A stretch of 64,000 nucleotides of DNA from Allolucifera butyrica (lineage in GTDB: Bacteria; Bacillota; Negativicutes; Sporomusales; UPPP01). Every line of letters starts with the position of its first letter. The first letter of the stretch is position 1. Both the position numbers and the translations under genes were made by a program. Of the stretch, positions 56,698-64,000 are shown one piece after another. The DNA is taken from positions 1-64,000 of the forward strand of contig NZ_UPPP01000071.1 of assembly GCF_900476375.1 (NCBI RefSeq). Reading direction: 5' to 3'. The notes under the pieces were generated by a model, which did no database searches, had not been told where the DNA came from, and saw only the letters and a list, made by a program, of their open reading frames with translations.

Positions 56698-58896
56698 TTA
56701 CTTCAGTTTAAGCTTGGCCAATGCATCGGCCAAGGCCGTATTGATTGGTTTTTCCCCTGCTTTGTCCTGCTGCCGCAAATACTGGGACACGTCTCTTTTG
56801 GAAAGTTGGCTGCCATCCTGCTTGCGCCGTTCCTGAAAAGCCGATAATTTCTCCCGGTAACCGCAAGGACAGACAAAAATTTGTCCCTCCCCTTCACCGC
56901 GTAACTCCAGCTTTTTGTGACAATTGGGGCATCTGGCATTGGTCACTCTGGCAACACCCTTGCGATAGCCGCATTCCCGGTCCTGGCAAACCAGCATTTT
57001 GCCTTTCTTCCCGTTCACTTCCAATAAATATTTGCCACACTCAGGGCATTTCGTCCGGGTCAAATTATCGTGCTTGAAATGCTCCTCGCTGTTCTTTATA
57101 TCCCGCACCACCGCGGCGGCATAGCTTCGCATTTCATCGGTAAATGCCTGCTTTTTTAAATTTCCCCGGGCAATCGCCGCCAGCTTTTGTTCCCACTGCG
57201 CCGTTAAAGCGGGGGATCTCAGTTCGGACGGCACCAAATCCAGCAGTTGTTTGCCCTTGCCGGTAATAAAGATGTCTTTGCCCCGTTTTTCCAACAAAAA
57301 CGAATTAAAAAGCTTCTCAATAATATCCGCACGTGTGGCCACCGTTCCCAGCCCGCCGGCCGCACCGATGGTCTTTTTCAGTTCGGCGCTTTCCTGGCTC
57401 ATATATTTTACCGGGTTTTCCATCGCCGACAGCAAAGTGGCTTCATTGAGAGGCGCCGGCGGTTTCGTCGCTCCCCTGGTTAGAATAAAATTTTTAACCG
57501 GCAGTATGTCACCCTGATTGATGGGCGGTAACAGTTGTTCGTCCTGCTCCTCCGCCGTCTCCCCGTCCTCGGCGTCATCCACATCCTGACCGTAAACCTC
57601 CCGCCACCCCGGGGAAAGGATCGTTTTGCCCCGGGCAAGAAAAGTTTCCCCGCCAATGTCCGCTTTGACCACAATTTGTTCGTATTCACAGGGCGGATAA
57701 AATACCGCCAGGAAACGCCGGACCACTAAATCATAAATCTTCCGCTCCCGGTCGTTTAAGGCGCCTAAATTCACGTATTGCTCCGTAGGAATAATGGCAT
57801 GGTGGTCGGACACTTTGCTATTGTCCACAAAAGAGGCATTGGCCTTGATGTGCTGTTTCGCAACCCGGAAGGCCAGTTTGGCGTAAGGTCCTGTGCCACA
57901 GGCACTTAGCCGGTCTTTCAGCGTATCGACGATGTCGCTCGAAAGATAGCGGGAATCGGTTCTGGGGTAGGTCAGAATTTTGTGATTTTCATACAGTCCC
58001 TGCATAATTGACAGGGTTTCCTTCGCGGAAAAACCGTATCGCTTGTTGGCGTCCCGCTGCAATTCCGTCAAATCATACAGGGCCGGACAATAGGTCTTTT
58101 TGTGCGTCTTTTCCACGGCCGTAACCTTGGCCTGCCGCCCGGCCAAGCCGGTAATCAGTCTTGTACACTTTTCCGGGTCAAAGGTCTTGGTATCCTTTGT
58201 CTGTCCATCCTGCCAGATTAGTTTCAGCCGGTCCGCAATAGCCGTAATCCCGAAGAAAGGCCGGGGAACGAAGTTTTGGATTTCCGCTTCCCGCTGGGCA
58301 ATGATGGCCAGCGTTGGCGTCTGTACCCGGCCGCAGGACAACTGCGCATTATATTTGCAGGTCAGCGCCCGCGTGGCGTTGATACCCACCAGCCAGTCCG
58401 CCTCAGCCCGCGCTACGGCCGAAAAATACAAATTTTCATAGTCTTTGCCCGGCTTCAGTTTCCGGAACCCTTCTTGAATCGCCTTATCGGTCACGGACGA
58501 AATCCACAACCGTTTTACGGGCTTTCTCACCTTCGCCTTCTCGATAATCCAGCGGGCAACCAGTTCCCCTTCCCGCCCGGCATCGGTGGCAATAATGATT
58601 TCGGCGACGTCGGGCCGGACCAGCTGTGTCTTCACTGCCTGGAACTGCTTGCCCGTCTGTTTGATTATCACCAGTTTCAGTTCTTCCGGCAGCATCGGCA
58701 AATCTTCGATACGCCAGGCCTTATATTTTTCGGCATAGTCTTCCGGCTCCGCCAGCGTGACCAAATGCCCCAAAGCCCAGGTCACGATATAGCTGTCCCC
58801 TTCGAAACAGCCGTTGCCCTTTTTGCCGCAGCGGAGAACCCGGGCCAGATCCCTGGCGACGGAAGGCTTTTCCGCTAAAACTAACGCTTTATTCAT
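56698..58896 (-). CDS. topB: DNA topoisomerase III
   Basis: 732 residues from the ATG at 58896 (GAGGTTGTTAGG upstream; the extra 10 codons of the longer frame are unlikely). Type IA topoisomerase: TOPRIM domain with VLAEKPSVARDLARVL and IIATDAGREGELVARWI, the catalytic Tyr in LTYPRTDSRYLSSDI, and the clamp. Two zinc ribbons close the protein: CPECGKYLLEVNG...CQDRECGYR and CPNCHKKLEL...CPCGYREK. It relaxes and decatenates single-stranded DNA. The zinc-ribbon tail is typical of Firmicute TopB. Confidence 0.94.
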   Translation of the reverse strand: MNKALVLAEKPSVARDLARVLRCGKKGNGCFEGDSYIVTWALGHLVTLAEPEDYAEKYKAWRIEDLPMLPEELKLVIIKQTGKQFQAVKTQLVRPDVAEIIIATDAGREGELVARWIIEKAKVRKPVKRLWISSVTDKAIQEGFRKLKPGKDYENLYFSAVARAEADWLVGINATRALTCKYNAQLSCGRVQTPTLAIIAQREAEIQNFVPRPFFGITAIADRLKLIWQDGQTKDTKTFDPEKCTRLITGLAGRQAKVTAVEKTHKKTYCPALYDLTELQRDANKRYGFSAKETLSIMQGLYENHKILTYPRTDSRYLSSDIVDTLKDRLSACGTGPYAKLAFRVAKQHIKANASFVDNSKVSDHHAIIPTEQYVNLGALNDRERKIYDLVVRRFLAVFYPPCEYEQIVVKADIGGETFLARGKTILSPGWREVYGQDVDDAEDGETAEEQDEQLLPPINQGDILPVKNFILTRGATKPPAPLNEATLLSAMENPVKYMSQESAELKKTIGAAGGLGTVATRADIIEKLFNSFLLEKRGKDIFITGKGKQLLDLVPSELRSPALTAQWEQKLAAIARGNLKKQAFTDEMRSYAAAVVRDIKNSEEHFKHDNLTRTKCPECGKYLLEVNGKKGKMLVCQDRECGYRKGVARVTNARCPNCHKKLELRGEGEGQIFVCPCGYREKLSAFQERRKQDGSQLSKRDVSQYLRQQDKAGEKPINTALADALAKLKLK

Positions 58897-58985
58897 CCTA
58901 ACAACCTCGCAATACTGTGATAACACAATCCGGTTTATTGATTAGATTGCATCTATTCTGTTATTGTAACACATTTTTGCAGTTT

Positions 58986-59030
58986 ATAAAAAAAGAAGCT
59001 CCGCCACACAAATTTGCTCTCTGCGGCTTT
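58986..59030 (-). terminator. Probable terminator of the short-chain dehydrogenase gene
   Basis: Minus strand AAGCCGC / GGCGGAGCTT imperfect stem with a long loop, followed by CTTTTTTT. Confidence 0.5.
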
Positions 59031-59034
59031 TGAT

Positions 59035-59934
59035 TCAGGAACCGGTAATCACACCGCCATTCACATGGATGACCTGCCCGGAAACATAGCCGGAATCATC
59101 CGAAGCCAGGTACACATAAGCCGGCGCCAGTTCGAAAGGCTGTCCCGCCCGTTTCATCGGTGTATCCGCGCCAAAGGTCTTAATATAACAGGCCGGAAAA
59201 CTGGCAGGATTTAAGGGCGTCCAAATGGGCCCCGGCGCAACGGCGTTTACCCGGATGCCACAATCAACCAGCGACAGGGACAAGGAGCGGGTAAAGGCCA
59301 CAAGGGCTCCTTTGGTTGCGGAATAATCGATCAAATAGGGATTGCCTTCATAGGCGGTAATCGAGGCCGTGTTAATAATGGAACTGCCCCGCTTCAAATA
59401 AGGCAGTGCCGCTTTCGTCAGATAAAAGTGGGGAAAAACGTTGGTTTCAAAGGTGGCAATCAGTTGTTCCCGCGAAATGCCGAGAATACTTTCCTGCGGA
59501 AATTGGACTGCCTGGTTGTTTACCAGCACGTCGATTTTCTCAAAAGAAGCAAGCGTTTTTTCGACCGTCTCGTAAGCGAGGCGCTCCTCCCGTAAATCCC
59601 CGCGGATGAGCAAACACCGCTGTCCTATTTCTTCAATTCGCTCCCGGGTCTCCATTGCATCCCGGTCTTCATACAAATAGACAATCGTAACGTCCGCTCC
59701 TTCTTTGGCAAACGCAATCGCCACAGCCCGCCCGATACCGCTGTCGCCGCCGGTAATAATCGCGGTCTTTCCCCGCAGCTTGCCGCTTCCCTGATATTCC
59801 GGATTTTCCGCGATCGGTCTCGGTCTCAGCAGATATTCCAGACCGGGCTGCCGGTCCTGATGCTGCGGCGGAAACGTAAGCGGCTGTTCCTTGCATTGAC
59901 ACTCCTCACCAAAATAGGGATATTGAGGATACAT
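59035..59934 (-). CDS. Short-chain dehydrogenase/reductase (YhdF/general-stress type)
   Basis: 299 residues with the long N-terminal arm (MYPQYPYFGEECQCKEQPLT...) typical of the GspA39/YhdF branch, which carries a PGLEYLLRPRP-like segment before the Rossmann fold. The cofactor motif is ITGGDSGIGRAVA; the catalytic set is Ser in IINTASITAYEG and Tyr-x-x-x-Lys in IDYSATKGAL. The C-terminus is conserved (SGYVSGQVIHVNGGVI). Homologues respond to general stress or spore formation in bacilli; the substrate is unknown. Element C lies directly upstream. Confidence 0.9.
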   Translation of the reverse strand: MYPQYPYFGEECQCKEQPLTFPPQHQDRQPGLEYLLRPRPIAENPEYQGSGKLRGKTAIITGGDSGIGRAVAIAFAKEGADVTIVYLYEDRDAMETRERIEEIGQRCLLIRGDLREERLAYETVEKTLASFEKIDVLVNNQAVQFPQESILGISREQLIATFETNVFPHFYLTKAALPYLKRGSSIINTASITAYEGNPYLIDYSATKGALVAFTRSLSLSLVDCGIRVNAVAPGPIWTPLNPASFPACYIKTFGADTPMKRAGQPFELAPAYVYLASDDSGYVSGQVIHVNGGVITGS

Positions 59935-59994
59935 AACATCAACTCCCTTGCTATTTTACAATGTATTATATTCCGGGTGTCATATTATGTTGCT

Positions 59995-60189
59995 AAGAAA
60001 GACCGCTGCGCGGTCTTTCGGCTCATAGCGCAGGGCTCAGGGCGCGGAAGAACCGGTCTGAAACGGGGTTCTCATCGGCATAATCTTTTAGGCACTCGTC
60101 CAGGCAGAAGGATCGTCTTGTCATAAGCGGAGGTTAAGTGGCAACGGCGCAGCGTTGATAAGGCGATTCTTCTGCCGTTAACGGCTGCC
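59995..60189 (-). repeat. Structured repeat element C (full copy)
   Basis: Core 60103-60176 is identical over 74 bases to the core of element B. On the minus strand it runs rod, linker (GGCTCATAGCGCAGGGCTC as read on plus), then hairpin AAAGACCGCgcaGCGGTCTTTCTT, about 60 bases before the dehydrogenase start. It begins just after the terminator of the carboxypeptidase gene. The middle spacer (60050-60102) differs from A and B. This fills the 303-bp gap. Confidence 0.88.
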
Positions 60190-60207
60190 TGCATGACTCA
60201 GAAAGGA

Positions 60208-60231
60208 AAAAGAGCCTTGCCGGCTCTTTTA
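60208..60231 (-). terminator. Terminator of the D,D-carboxypeptidase gene
   Basis: AAAAGAGCCGG / CCGGCTCTTTTT-type hairpin with T tail on the minus strand. Confidence 0.82.
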
Positions 60232-60237
60232 AAAGCA

Positions 60238-61443
60238 TTATATCCAATTCCGGAAAATTCGCCATAAAACGCCTGGCGGATTGATTGGCTCCGAATTTTG
60301 CAGGGGAAACTCCTGAACGGACTGACCCGCTTGAACCTTTAGGTTTGCCATATTTTCACCGCCCGGAATGGGGTATTGGGTCTTTAACAGGTGGATCGAA
60401 AGAGTAGCCGTCATCCCGGGAAAGCCCCAAATTTCCACCGGTTTAGCAGCAACTAAAGCACTATTACTGTTCCACGGATTGACTGTCTGTCCGAAACCGT
60501 TTGGCGGAGGACTTAAGGGATACAATTTAAACTCGGACCGGACTTCGTCTAACATTTTTGCATTCGCATCCAGGGCGCTCTGCAGGGATTGCACCGTCTT
60601 TTGACCTAGCACCGCTGCAATAATATAATGAGTTTCCGTCCCGACAATCACGGGGGTTGCCGACACAAAGCAACCGCCGGCCGCCAGGGTGGAGCCGGTT
60701 TTGATCCCCACAATTCCATGGGACCCCAGCATACTGTTCACGTTGTATACCAGTCCGGCCACGGGCAGCATAGCCTGCGGCATGGCGACGACTTCGCGGA
60801 AAATCGGATCTTGCATAGCAGCCTGGGCAATTTTTACTTGGTCTGCGGCGTTGCTGACCGTGGCCGGACTGACACCGCTTAAATCCGCATAATGGGTTTG
60901 AGTCATGCCCAGAACCTGAGCCGTCTCATTCATTTTGGCGACAAAAGCATCCTCCGATCCGGCAACCCAACGGCCTAACGTAGTCGCAATATTATCCCCC
61001 GACGGCAGCATCAAACCTTCCAGCAGTTGTTTCTCGGTTAATTTTTCCCCTTCCACAACCTTTACAACCGAGTAGTCATTGGCTACCCCACTCTCGTAAT
61101 CGGCAACATCCTTGGCCGTCATGGTTAACGTGGGCCCTTCCTCTCCCGGCTGCAAAGGGTGTTCCTTTAAGACCAAATAAGCCGTCATGATCTTCGTTAC
61201 GCTGGCGATAGGAACCGGCGTCTGGTTGGGCGAAGAAGCAATCACCCCGAAATTTTCGGTCCCTATGGCGGATTCCCCCTGATCCGGAAAAGTAACGGCA
61301 AACTGCCCCGGTAAAGTAATGGCAGGGGTTGTCGGTTTTGCCTCGATTACGGGATTATTATTGCGAAAATGAATAATACCGATCATGATAAGTAAGGCAA
61401 CCGCAAGCAAAATCAGCGTCTGTTTCGGCGATAAGCCGGCCAT
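60238..61443 (-). CDS. D-alanyl-D-alanine carboxypeptidase (DacA/DacF-type, serine peptidase)
   Basis: 401 residues. One N-terminal membrane helix (about 8-25, TLILLAVALLIMIGIIHF) holds it in the membrane, with the catalytic domain outside. The active-site Ser81 is in ASVTK (SxxK to Lys84); the SxN-type motif is PSGDN (148-151) and the KTG motif is GIKTGSTLAAGG. It trims the terminal D-Ala from peptidoglycan peptides. The C-terminal part (about 300-401) is the usual beta-sandwich. Could act in vegetative wall or spore cortex. Upstream: a promoter and a leader hairpin. Confidence 0.9.
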   Translation of the reverse strand: MAGLSPKQTLILLAVALLIMIGIIHFRNNNPVIEAKPTTPAITLPGQFAVTFPDQGESAIGTENFGVIASSPNQTPVPIASVTKIMTAYLVLKEHPLQPGEEGPTLTMTAKDVADYESGVANDYSVVKVVEGEKLTEKQLLEGLMLPSGDNIATTLGRWVAGSEDAFVAKMNETAQVLGMTQTHYADLSGVSPATVSNAADQVKIAQAAMQDPIFREVVAMPQAMLPVAGLVYNVNSMLGSHGIVGIKTGSTLAAGGCFVSATPVIVGTETHYIIAAVLGQKTVQSLQSALDANAKMLDEVRSEFKLYPLSPPPNGFGQTVNPWNSNSALVAAKPVEIWGFPGMTATLSIHLLKTQYPIPGGENMANLKVQAGQSVQEFPLQNSEPINPPGVLWRIFRNWI

Positions 61444-61501
61444 AAAATAACCTCCTCCAAGAAAAACGCAGAACTTATTTCGCAGAAAAACTAAGTGCAG
61501 C

Positions 61502-61578
61502 AGGCCGCGAATCGGCCATTAGCTAGTATCTGCCATCATGCGGCCTTTCATGCATACTTAGATGCTCTTTCCATTATA
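61502..61578 (-). promoter_or_regulatory. Extended -10 promoter and leader hairpin of the carboxypeptidase gene
   Basis: Minus strand TGGTATAAT (-10 at 61573-61578) is an extended -10; no good -35 was found. The transcript would have a 125-base leader in which AGGCCGC (61540-61546) pairs with GCGGCCT (61502-61508). The rest of the 277-bp gap is unremarkable apart from the terminator at 61638. Confidence 0.4.
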
Positions 61579-61637
61579 CCACTGCCGAGGAAGTGGAAAA
61601 GCAAAAATGAATCCTGTTGACACTTATTTTTATAATG

Positions 61638-61668
61638 GAAAAGCCAGGCGTTTTGCGCCCGGCTTAGA
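61638..61668 (-). terminator. Terminator of the ABC importer operon
   Basis: Minus strand AAGCCGGGCG / CGCCTGGCTTTT hairpin, about 50 bases after the last permease gene. Confidence 0.75.
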
Positions 61669-61720
61669 CTGTAGACAAAGTCGCTTCTTGAAAGATTGCC
61701 GCGCCGCTTTGCTAACGGCG

Positions 61721-62665
61721 TTAACGCTTGCCGTGTTCAAACGGCTGGCCGGATGCCCGGGGAGCCTGAGAAGTTTTGGAGAAGAGCACCAGGACAAACA
61801 GAGTGATCACGTAAGGAAAGGTCTTAAGCACCACATCGGGTATACTCGCAAAGATAGGAGTAGCCTGGGAAACGTTGGCAATCGTGCTGGCAAAACCGAA
61901 AAACAGCGTGGCGCCCAGGATGCCAAGGGGTTTCCACTGTCCGAAGATGAGCGCGGCGAGAGCAAGAAACCCCAGTCCAAAGACGGTGCCGTTAAACTCG
62001 CCCGAGTAGGTTACAAGCACGATGGCTCCGCCCAGCCCGGCGAAAGCGCCGGATATGGTCACCGCAATGTAGCGGATACGGTAAACATTGATACCGGCTG
62101 AATCGGCGGCCTGAGGATATTCGCCGCAGGCCCGCAGGCGCAAGCCAAAAACGGTCTTGTACAAAATAAAATAAGAAACAGCCAAAATCGCCAAAACGAG
62201 CCAGGTCGTAGCGTACGTATTGGTAAAAAACAACGCGCCGATAACCGGAATCCGGTCCAAGAACGGCACATTAAACCGGGTAAAGCCTTCGATCTCAATA
62301 TTGCCGCTGCCGGTCAAATGCCGGGCGATAAATACCGTTAAGGCGCCGGCAATCATGTTAATGGCCGTACCGCTGATGACCTGGTCCGCATTCAGACTGA
62401 TGCTGGCAAAGGCATGAAGCAGGGAAAAAAGCGCCCCTGCCAGAATAGCGGCCAAAAGGCCAAACCAGAGAGCATTCGAGTGCAGGGTCGGCTGTAAAAT
62501 AGATATGGTAAATGCGCCGGCAAAGGACCCAACTACCATCAACCCTTCCAGGCCGATATTGACAACGCCGCTGCGTTCCGAATACAAGCCGCCCAAAGCG
62601 GTAATTAAAAGCGGAATCGTATACGCCACGGCATAGGGTGAAATCTGTTGAAAAATCAGCCACAT
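61721..62665 (-). CDS. ABC transporter permease (nucleoside/BMP-type), second subunit
   Basis: 314 residues with about nine helices. ALGGLYSERSGVVNIGLEGLMVVGSFAGAF is the hallmark of the YufQ/NupQ group within the branched-chain/ribose permease family, and the ISGTAINMIAGALT and ACGEYPQAADSAGINVYRIRYIAV segments match it too. It imports nucleosides or similar with the partner permease and ATPase. Its start overlaps the partner's end by 10 bases, so the two are translated together. The end sits just before a terminator. Confidence 0.9.
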   Translation of the reverse strand: MWLIFQQISPYAVAYTIPLLITALGGLYSERSGVVNIGLEGLMVVGSFAGAFTISILQPTLHSNALWFGLLAAILAGALFSLLHAFASISLNADQVISGTAINMIAGALTVFIARHLTGSGNIEIEGFTRFNVPFLDRIPVIGALFFTNTYATTWLVLAILAVSYFILYKTVFGLRLRACGEYPQAADSAGINVYRIRYIAVTISGAFAGLGGAIVLVTYSGEFNGTVFGLGFLALAALIFGQWKPLGILGATLFFGFASTIANVSQATPIFASIPDVVLKTFPYVITLFVLVLFSKTSQAPRASGQPFEHGKR

Positions 62666-63735
62666 GACGAATTCGCCCCCTTCAGCCGCCGTTTCATTTT
62701 ATCCACGAATTTCTCAATCAGCACACTGGTTGCGGCAAAATAAATAATCGTGGCGATAATGGTATCGGCGATTTCCGGCGGGATGTTGGTCATGGCATTC
62801 ATAAACCCCTTGCCGGAATACAGGGTGCCGAAAAACAGGGCCGCGGCAAATACTCCCCAGGGAGAGTTGGCGCCCAACAGGGCCACGGCGATCCCGTCAA
62901 TGCCCTGGGAAGGCAGAATACCGATCTGGATGCTGGTGGCGTAGCCGCAATACAGGGTCATTCCGCCTAAACCTGCCAGCGCGCCGGCGATCATCATGGA
63001 AAGCACAATCCCGCGGTTGGCGTTAATACCGGCATATTCGGCGGCAAAGCGGTTAAAGCCGACGGCTTTTAATTCGTAACCCAGCGTCGTTTTATTTAAG
63101 ATAAAAGCAATCAGAATGACAGCTGCCAACGCCAGAAAAATTCCCAGATTAATATAGGAGCCGTCAAACAGTTTGGCCATCCAGTCCACCCGCAGCGAAG
63201 CATCGTTGGGAATATAGCGGGATTCGGTCTCGAAAGCCCCTTTAAAATAAGCCGGCACCGCATAATATACCACCCAGTAGGCAATCCAGTTGAACATAAT
63301 GGTGGATACCACTTCATGCACATTGAAACGGGCTTTAAAATAACCGGGTAACGTGGCCCACAGAGCGCCGGAGACGGTTGCCGCCAGCACCATGAGTGTC
63401 AGCAGCATCGGCTTGGGCAAATTCAGGGTCAGGCCCACGGCGGTGGCGCAAAATCCGCCGATCAACATTTGCCCCGCCGCACCAATATTGAAAAGTCCTG
63501 TCCGAAAGGCAAACGCAACCGATAAGCCGGTAAAAATAAGCGGCGTCGCGGTGGCCAGCGTGTTGCCGATCCGTTCCAGATTCATCAGCCCGCCCTTGAA
63601 CAAAAATTCATAACCCGTGATGGGACTGCTGCCGGTAAGGGCCATAAACACCGCCCCGGCAATCAATCCTAAGAGAATGGCAAGCAGTAACACGACGGCT
63701 TCCTTTTTCACTTCCAGCTTAAACCGTAACTTCAC
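62656..63735 (-). CDS. ABC transporter permease (nucleoside/BMP-type), first subunit
   Basis: 359 residues with about ten helices; the YufP/NupP-like member. Typical regions are GLSVAFAFRTGLFNIGAAGQ and LKAVGFNRFAAEYAGINANRG, and near the end GIDGIAVALLGANSPWGV. The start codon overlaps the end of the ATPase gene by 4 bases (ATGA). Substrate class is inferred from family; the BMP-type binding protein would lie outside the window. Confidence 0.9.
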   Translation of the reverse strand: MKLRFKLEVKKEAVVLLLAILLGLIAGAVFMALTGSSPITGYEFLFKGGLMNLERIGNTLATATPLIFTGLSVAFAFRTGLFNIGAAGQMLIGGFCATAVGLTLNLPKPMLLTLMVLAATVSGALWATLPGYFKARFNVHEVVSTIMFNWIAYWVVYYAVPAYFKGAFETESRYIPNDASLRVDWMAKLFDGSYINLGIFLALAAVILIAFILNKTTLGYELKAVGFNRFAAEYAGINANRGIVLSMMIAGALAGLGGMTLYCGYATSIQIGILPSQGIDGIAVALLGANSPWGVFAAALFFGTLYSGKGFMNAMTNIPPEIADTIIATIIYFAATSVLIEKFVDKMKRRLKGANSSCG

Positions 63736-64000
63736 GCTTTTTCCTCCTTTCGGATGCCGGCCATCATCAAACCGATTTCATTTTCATCGGTTTCGGCGGC
63801 ATTTACACTGCCGATGAGTTCGCCATGACTAATGATGGCGATGCGGTCGGAAAGATTTAAGATTTCGTCCAGTTCCAAAGATATCAAAAAGACGGCGTAC
63901 CCCGCATCCCGCTGCTCTACCAGCCGCTTATGGATGTATTCGATCGATCCCACATCCAGCCCCCGCGTCGGCTGCACCGCAATCAGCACCCGGGGCGCTA
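63732..64000 (-). CDS. ABC transporter ATP-binding protein, C-terminal fragment (cut by window edge)
   Basis: Only the last 88 or so codons are present and the frame is open to base 64000. VLIAVQPTRGLDVGSIEYIHKRL holds the region after Walker B with the D-loop (RGLDVGS), and VFLISLELDEILNLSDRIAIISHGELIG holds an H-loop replaced by Glu (SLELDE), as is usual for the second half of duplicated sugar/nucleoside ATPases such as YufO/RbsA. The full protein would be about 500 residues with two ATPase halves. Confidence 0.88.
   Translation of the reverse strand, partial: APRVLIAVQPTRGLDVGSIEYIHKRLVEQRDAGYAVFLISLELDEILNLSDRIAIISHGELIGSVNAAETDENEIGLMMAGIRKEEKA

Noticed and set aside
61562..62101. 179-codon plus-strand frame opposite the ABC permease
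   Set aside because: Mostly antisense to a clear permease gene; low-complexity charged product without a motif, and it overlaps the importer terminator.
1..64000. CRISPR array, tRNA or rRNA genes, prophage
   Set aside because: No regularly spaced direct repeats, no cloverleaf-like segments and no phage structural genes were seen on reading through both strands.

Overview
The window looks like chromosomal DNA of an anaerobic, spore-forming Firmicute with a diderm envelope, most likely a Negativicute of the Sporomusa/Pelosinus type. This is inferred from gene content, not from a marker gene. The clues are a small acid-soluble spore protein (SspH), a butyryl-CoA operon with EtfA/EtfB, two sigma-54 activators with matching -24/-12 promoters, and a large AsmA/TamB-like envelope protein of the kind expected in cells with an outer membrane. 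No rRNA, tRNA, CRISPR array or prophage was seen.

Layout. 1-386: end of an IS1182-like element. 420-6560: thl-bcd-etfB-etfA-hbd-crt, all on the minus strand, the complete route from acetyl-CoA to butyryl-CoA. 6573-8548: a gene-poor stretch with small unknown genes and several short repeats, ending in the long leader of prfC (8549-10165). 10224-13375: AsmA-like protein and an iron alcohol dehydrogenase. 13657-17305: FlK-like thioesterase, then a membrane histidine kinase with an HD-GYP response regulator (c-di-GMP turnover). 17377-19240: a tiny membrane protein, a DUF4931/HIT-like protein, a 165-bp foldback element (MITE), sspH and a remarkable Trp/His-rich peptide. 19292-23076: acetyltransferase, alanine/ornithine-type racemase, glutamate racemase, and an SfsA-GIY-YIG fusion. 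23219-26381: LarA-family protein with a CstA-type transporter. 26664-29578: OYE-type flavin/Fe-S oxidoreductase with a TetR regulator. 29683-33013: cysteine desulfidase-like enzyme with its probable sigma-54 activator. 33135-38183: cellobiose-type PTS (IIB-IIC-IIA) with a LevR-like sigma-54/PRD activator. 38405-46348: kdpFABC-kdpDE potassium uptake. 46584-48662: a divergent second KdpD that lacks the kinase core. 48703-50171: five small membrane-protein genes of unknown role. 50366-54732: HDOD response regulator, a second response regulator and a GAF/PAS histidine kinase. 54834-61443: purple acid phosphatase-like enzyme, topB, a short-chain dehydrogenase and a D,D-carboxypeptidase. 61721-64000: a nucleoside/sugar-type ABC importer, cut by the right edge.

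The most distinctive features are non-coding. A 74-nt rod-shaped sequence occurs three times with only one substitution. Each copy lies between the terminator of one minus-strand gene and the start of the next, and decayed or partial relatives occur elsewhere. A separate 112-bp hairpin module occurs twice, with a third partial copy, and fills much of the prfC leader. The small membrane-protein cluster, the kinase-less KdpD and the Trp/His-rich peptide beside a spore gene are the strongest protein-level candidates for undescribed biology.

All family assignments come from reading motifs and lengths, without database searches. Start sites were moved from the longest reading frame where a ribosome binding site or paralogue pointed elsewhere.
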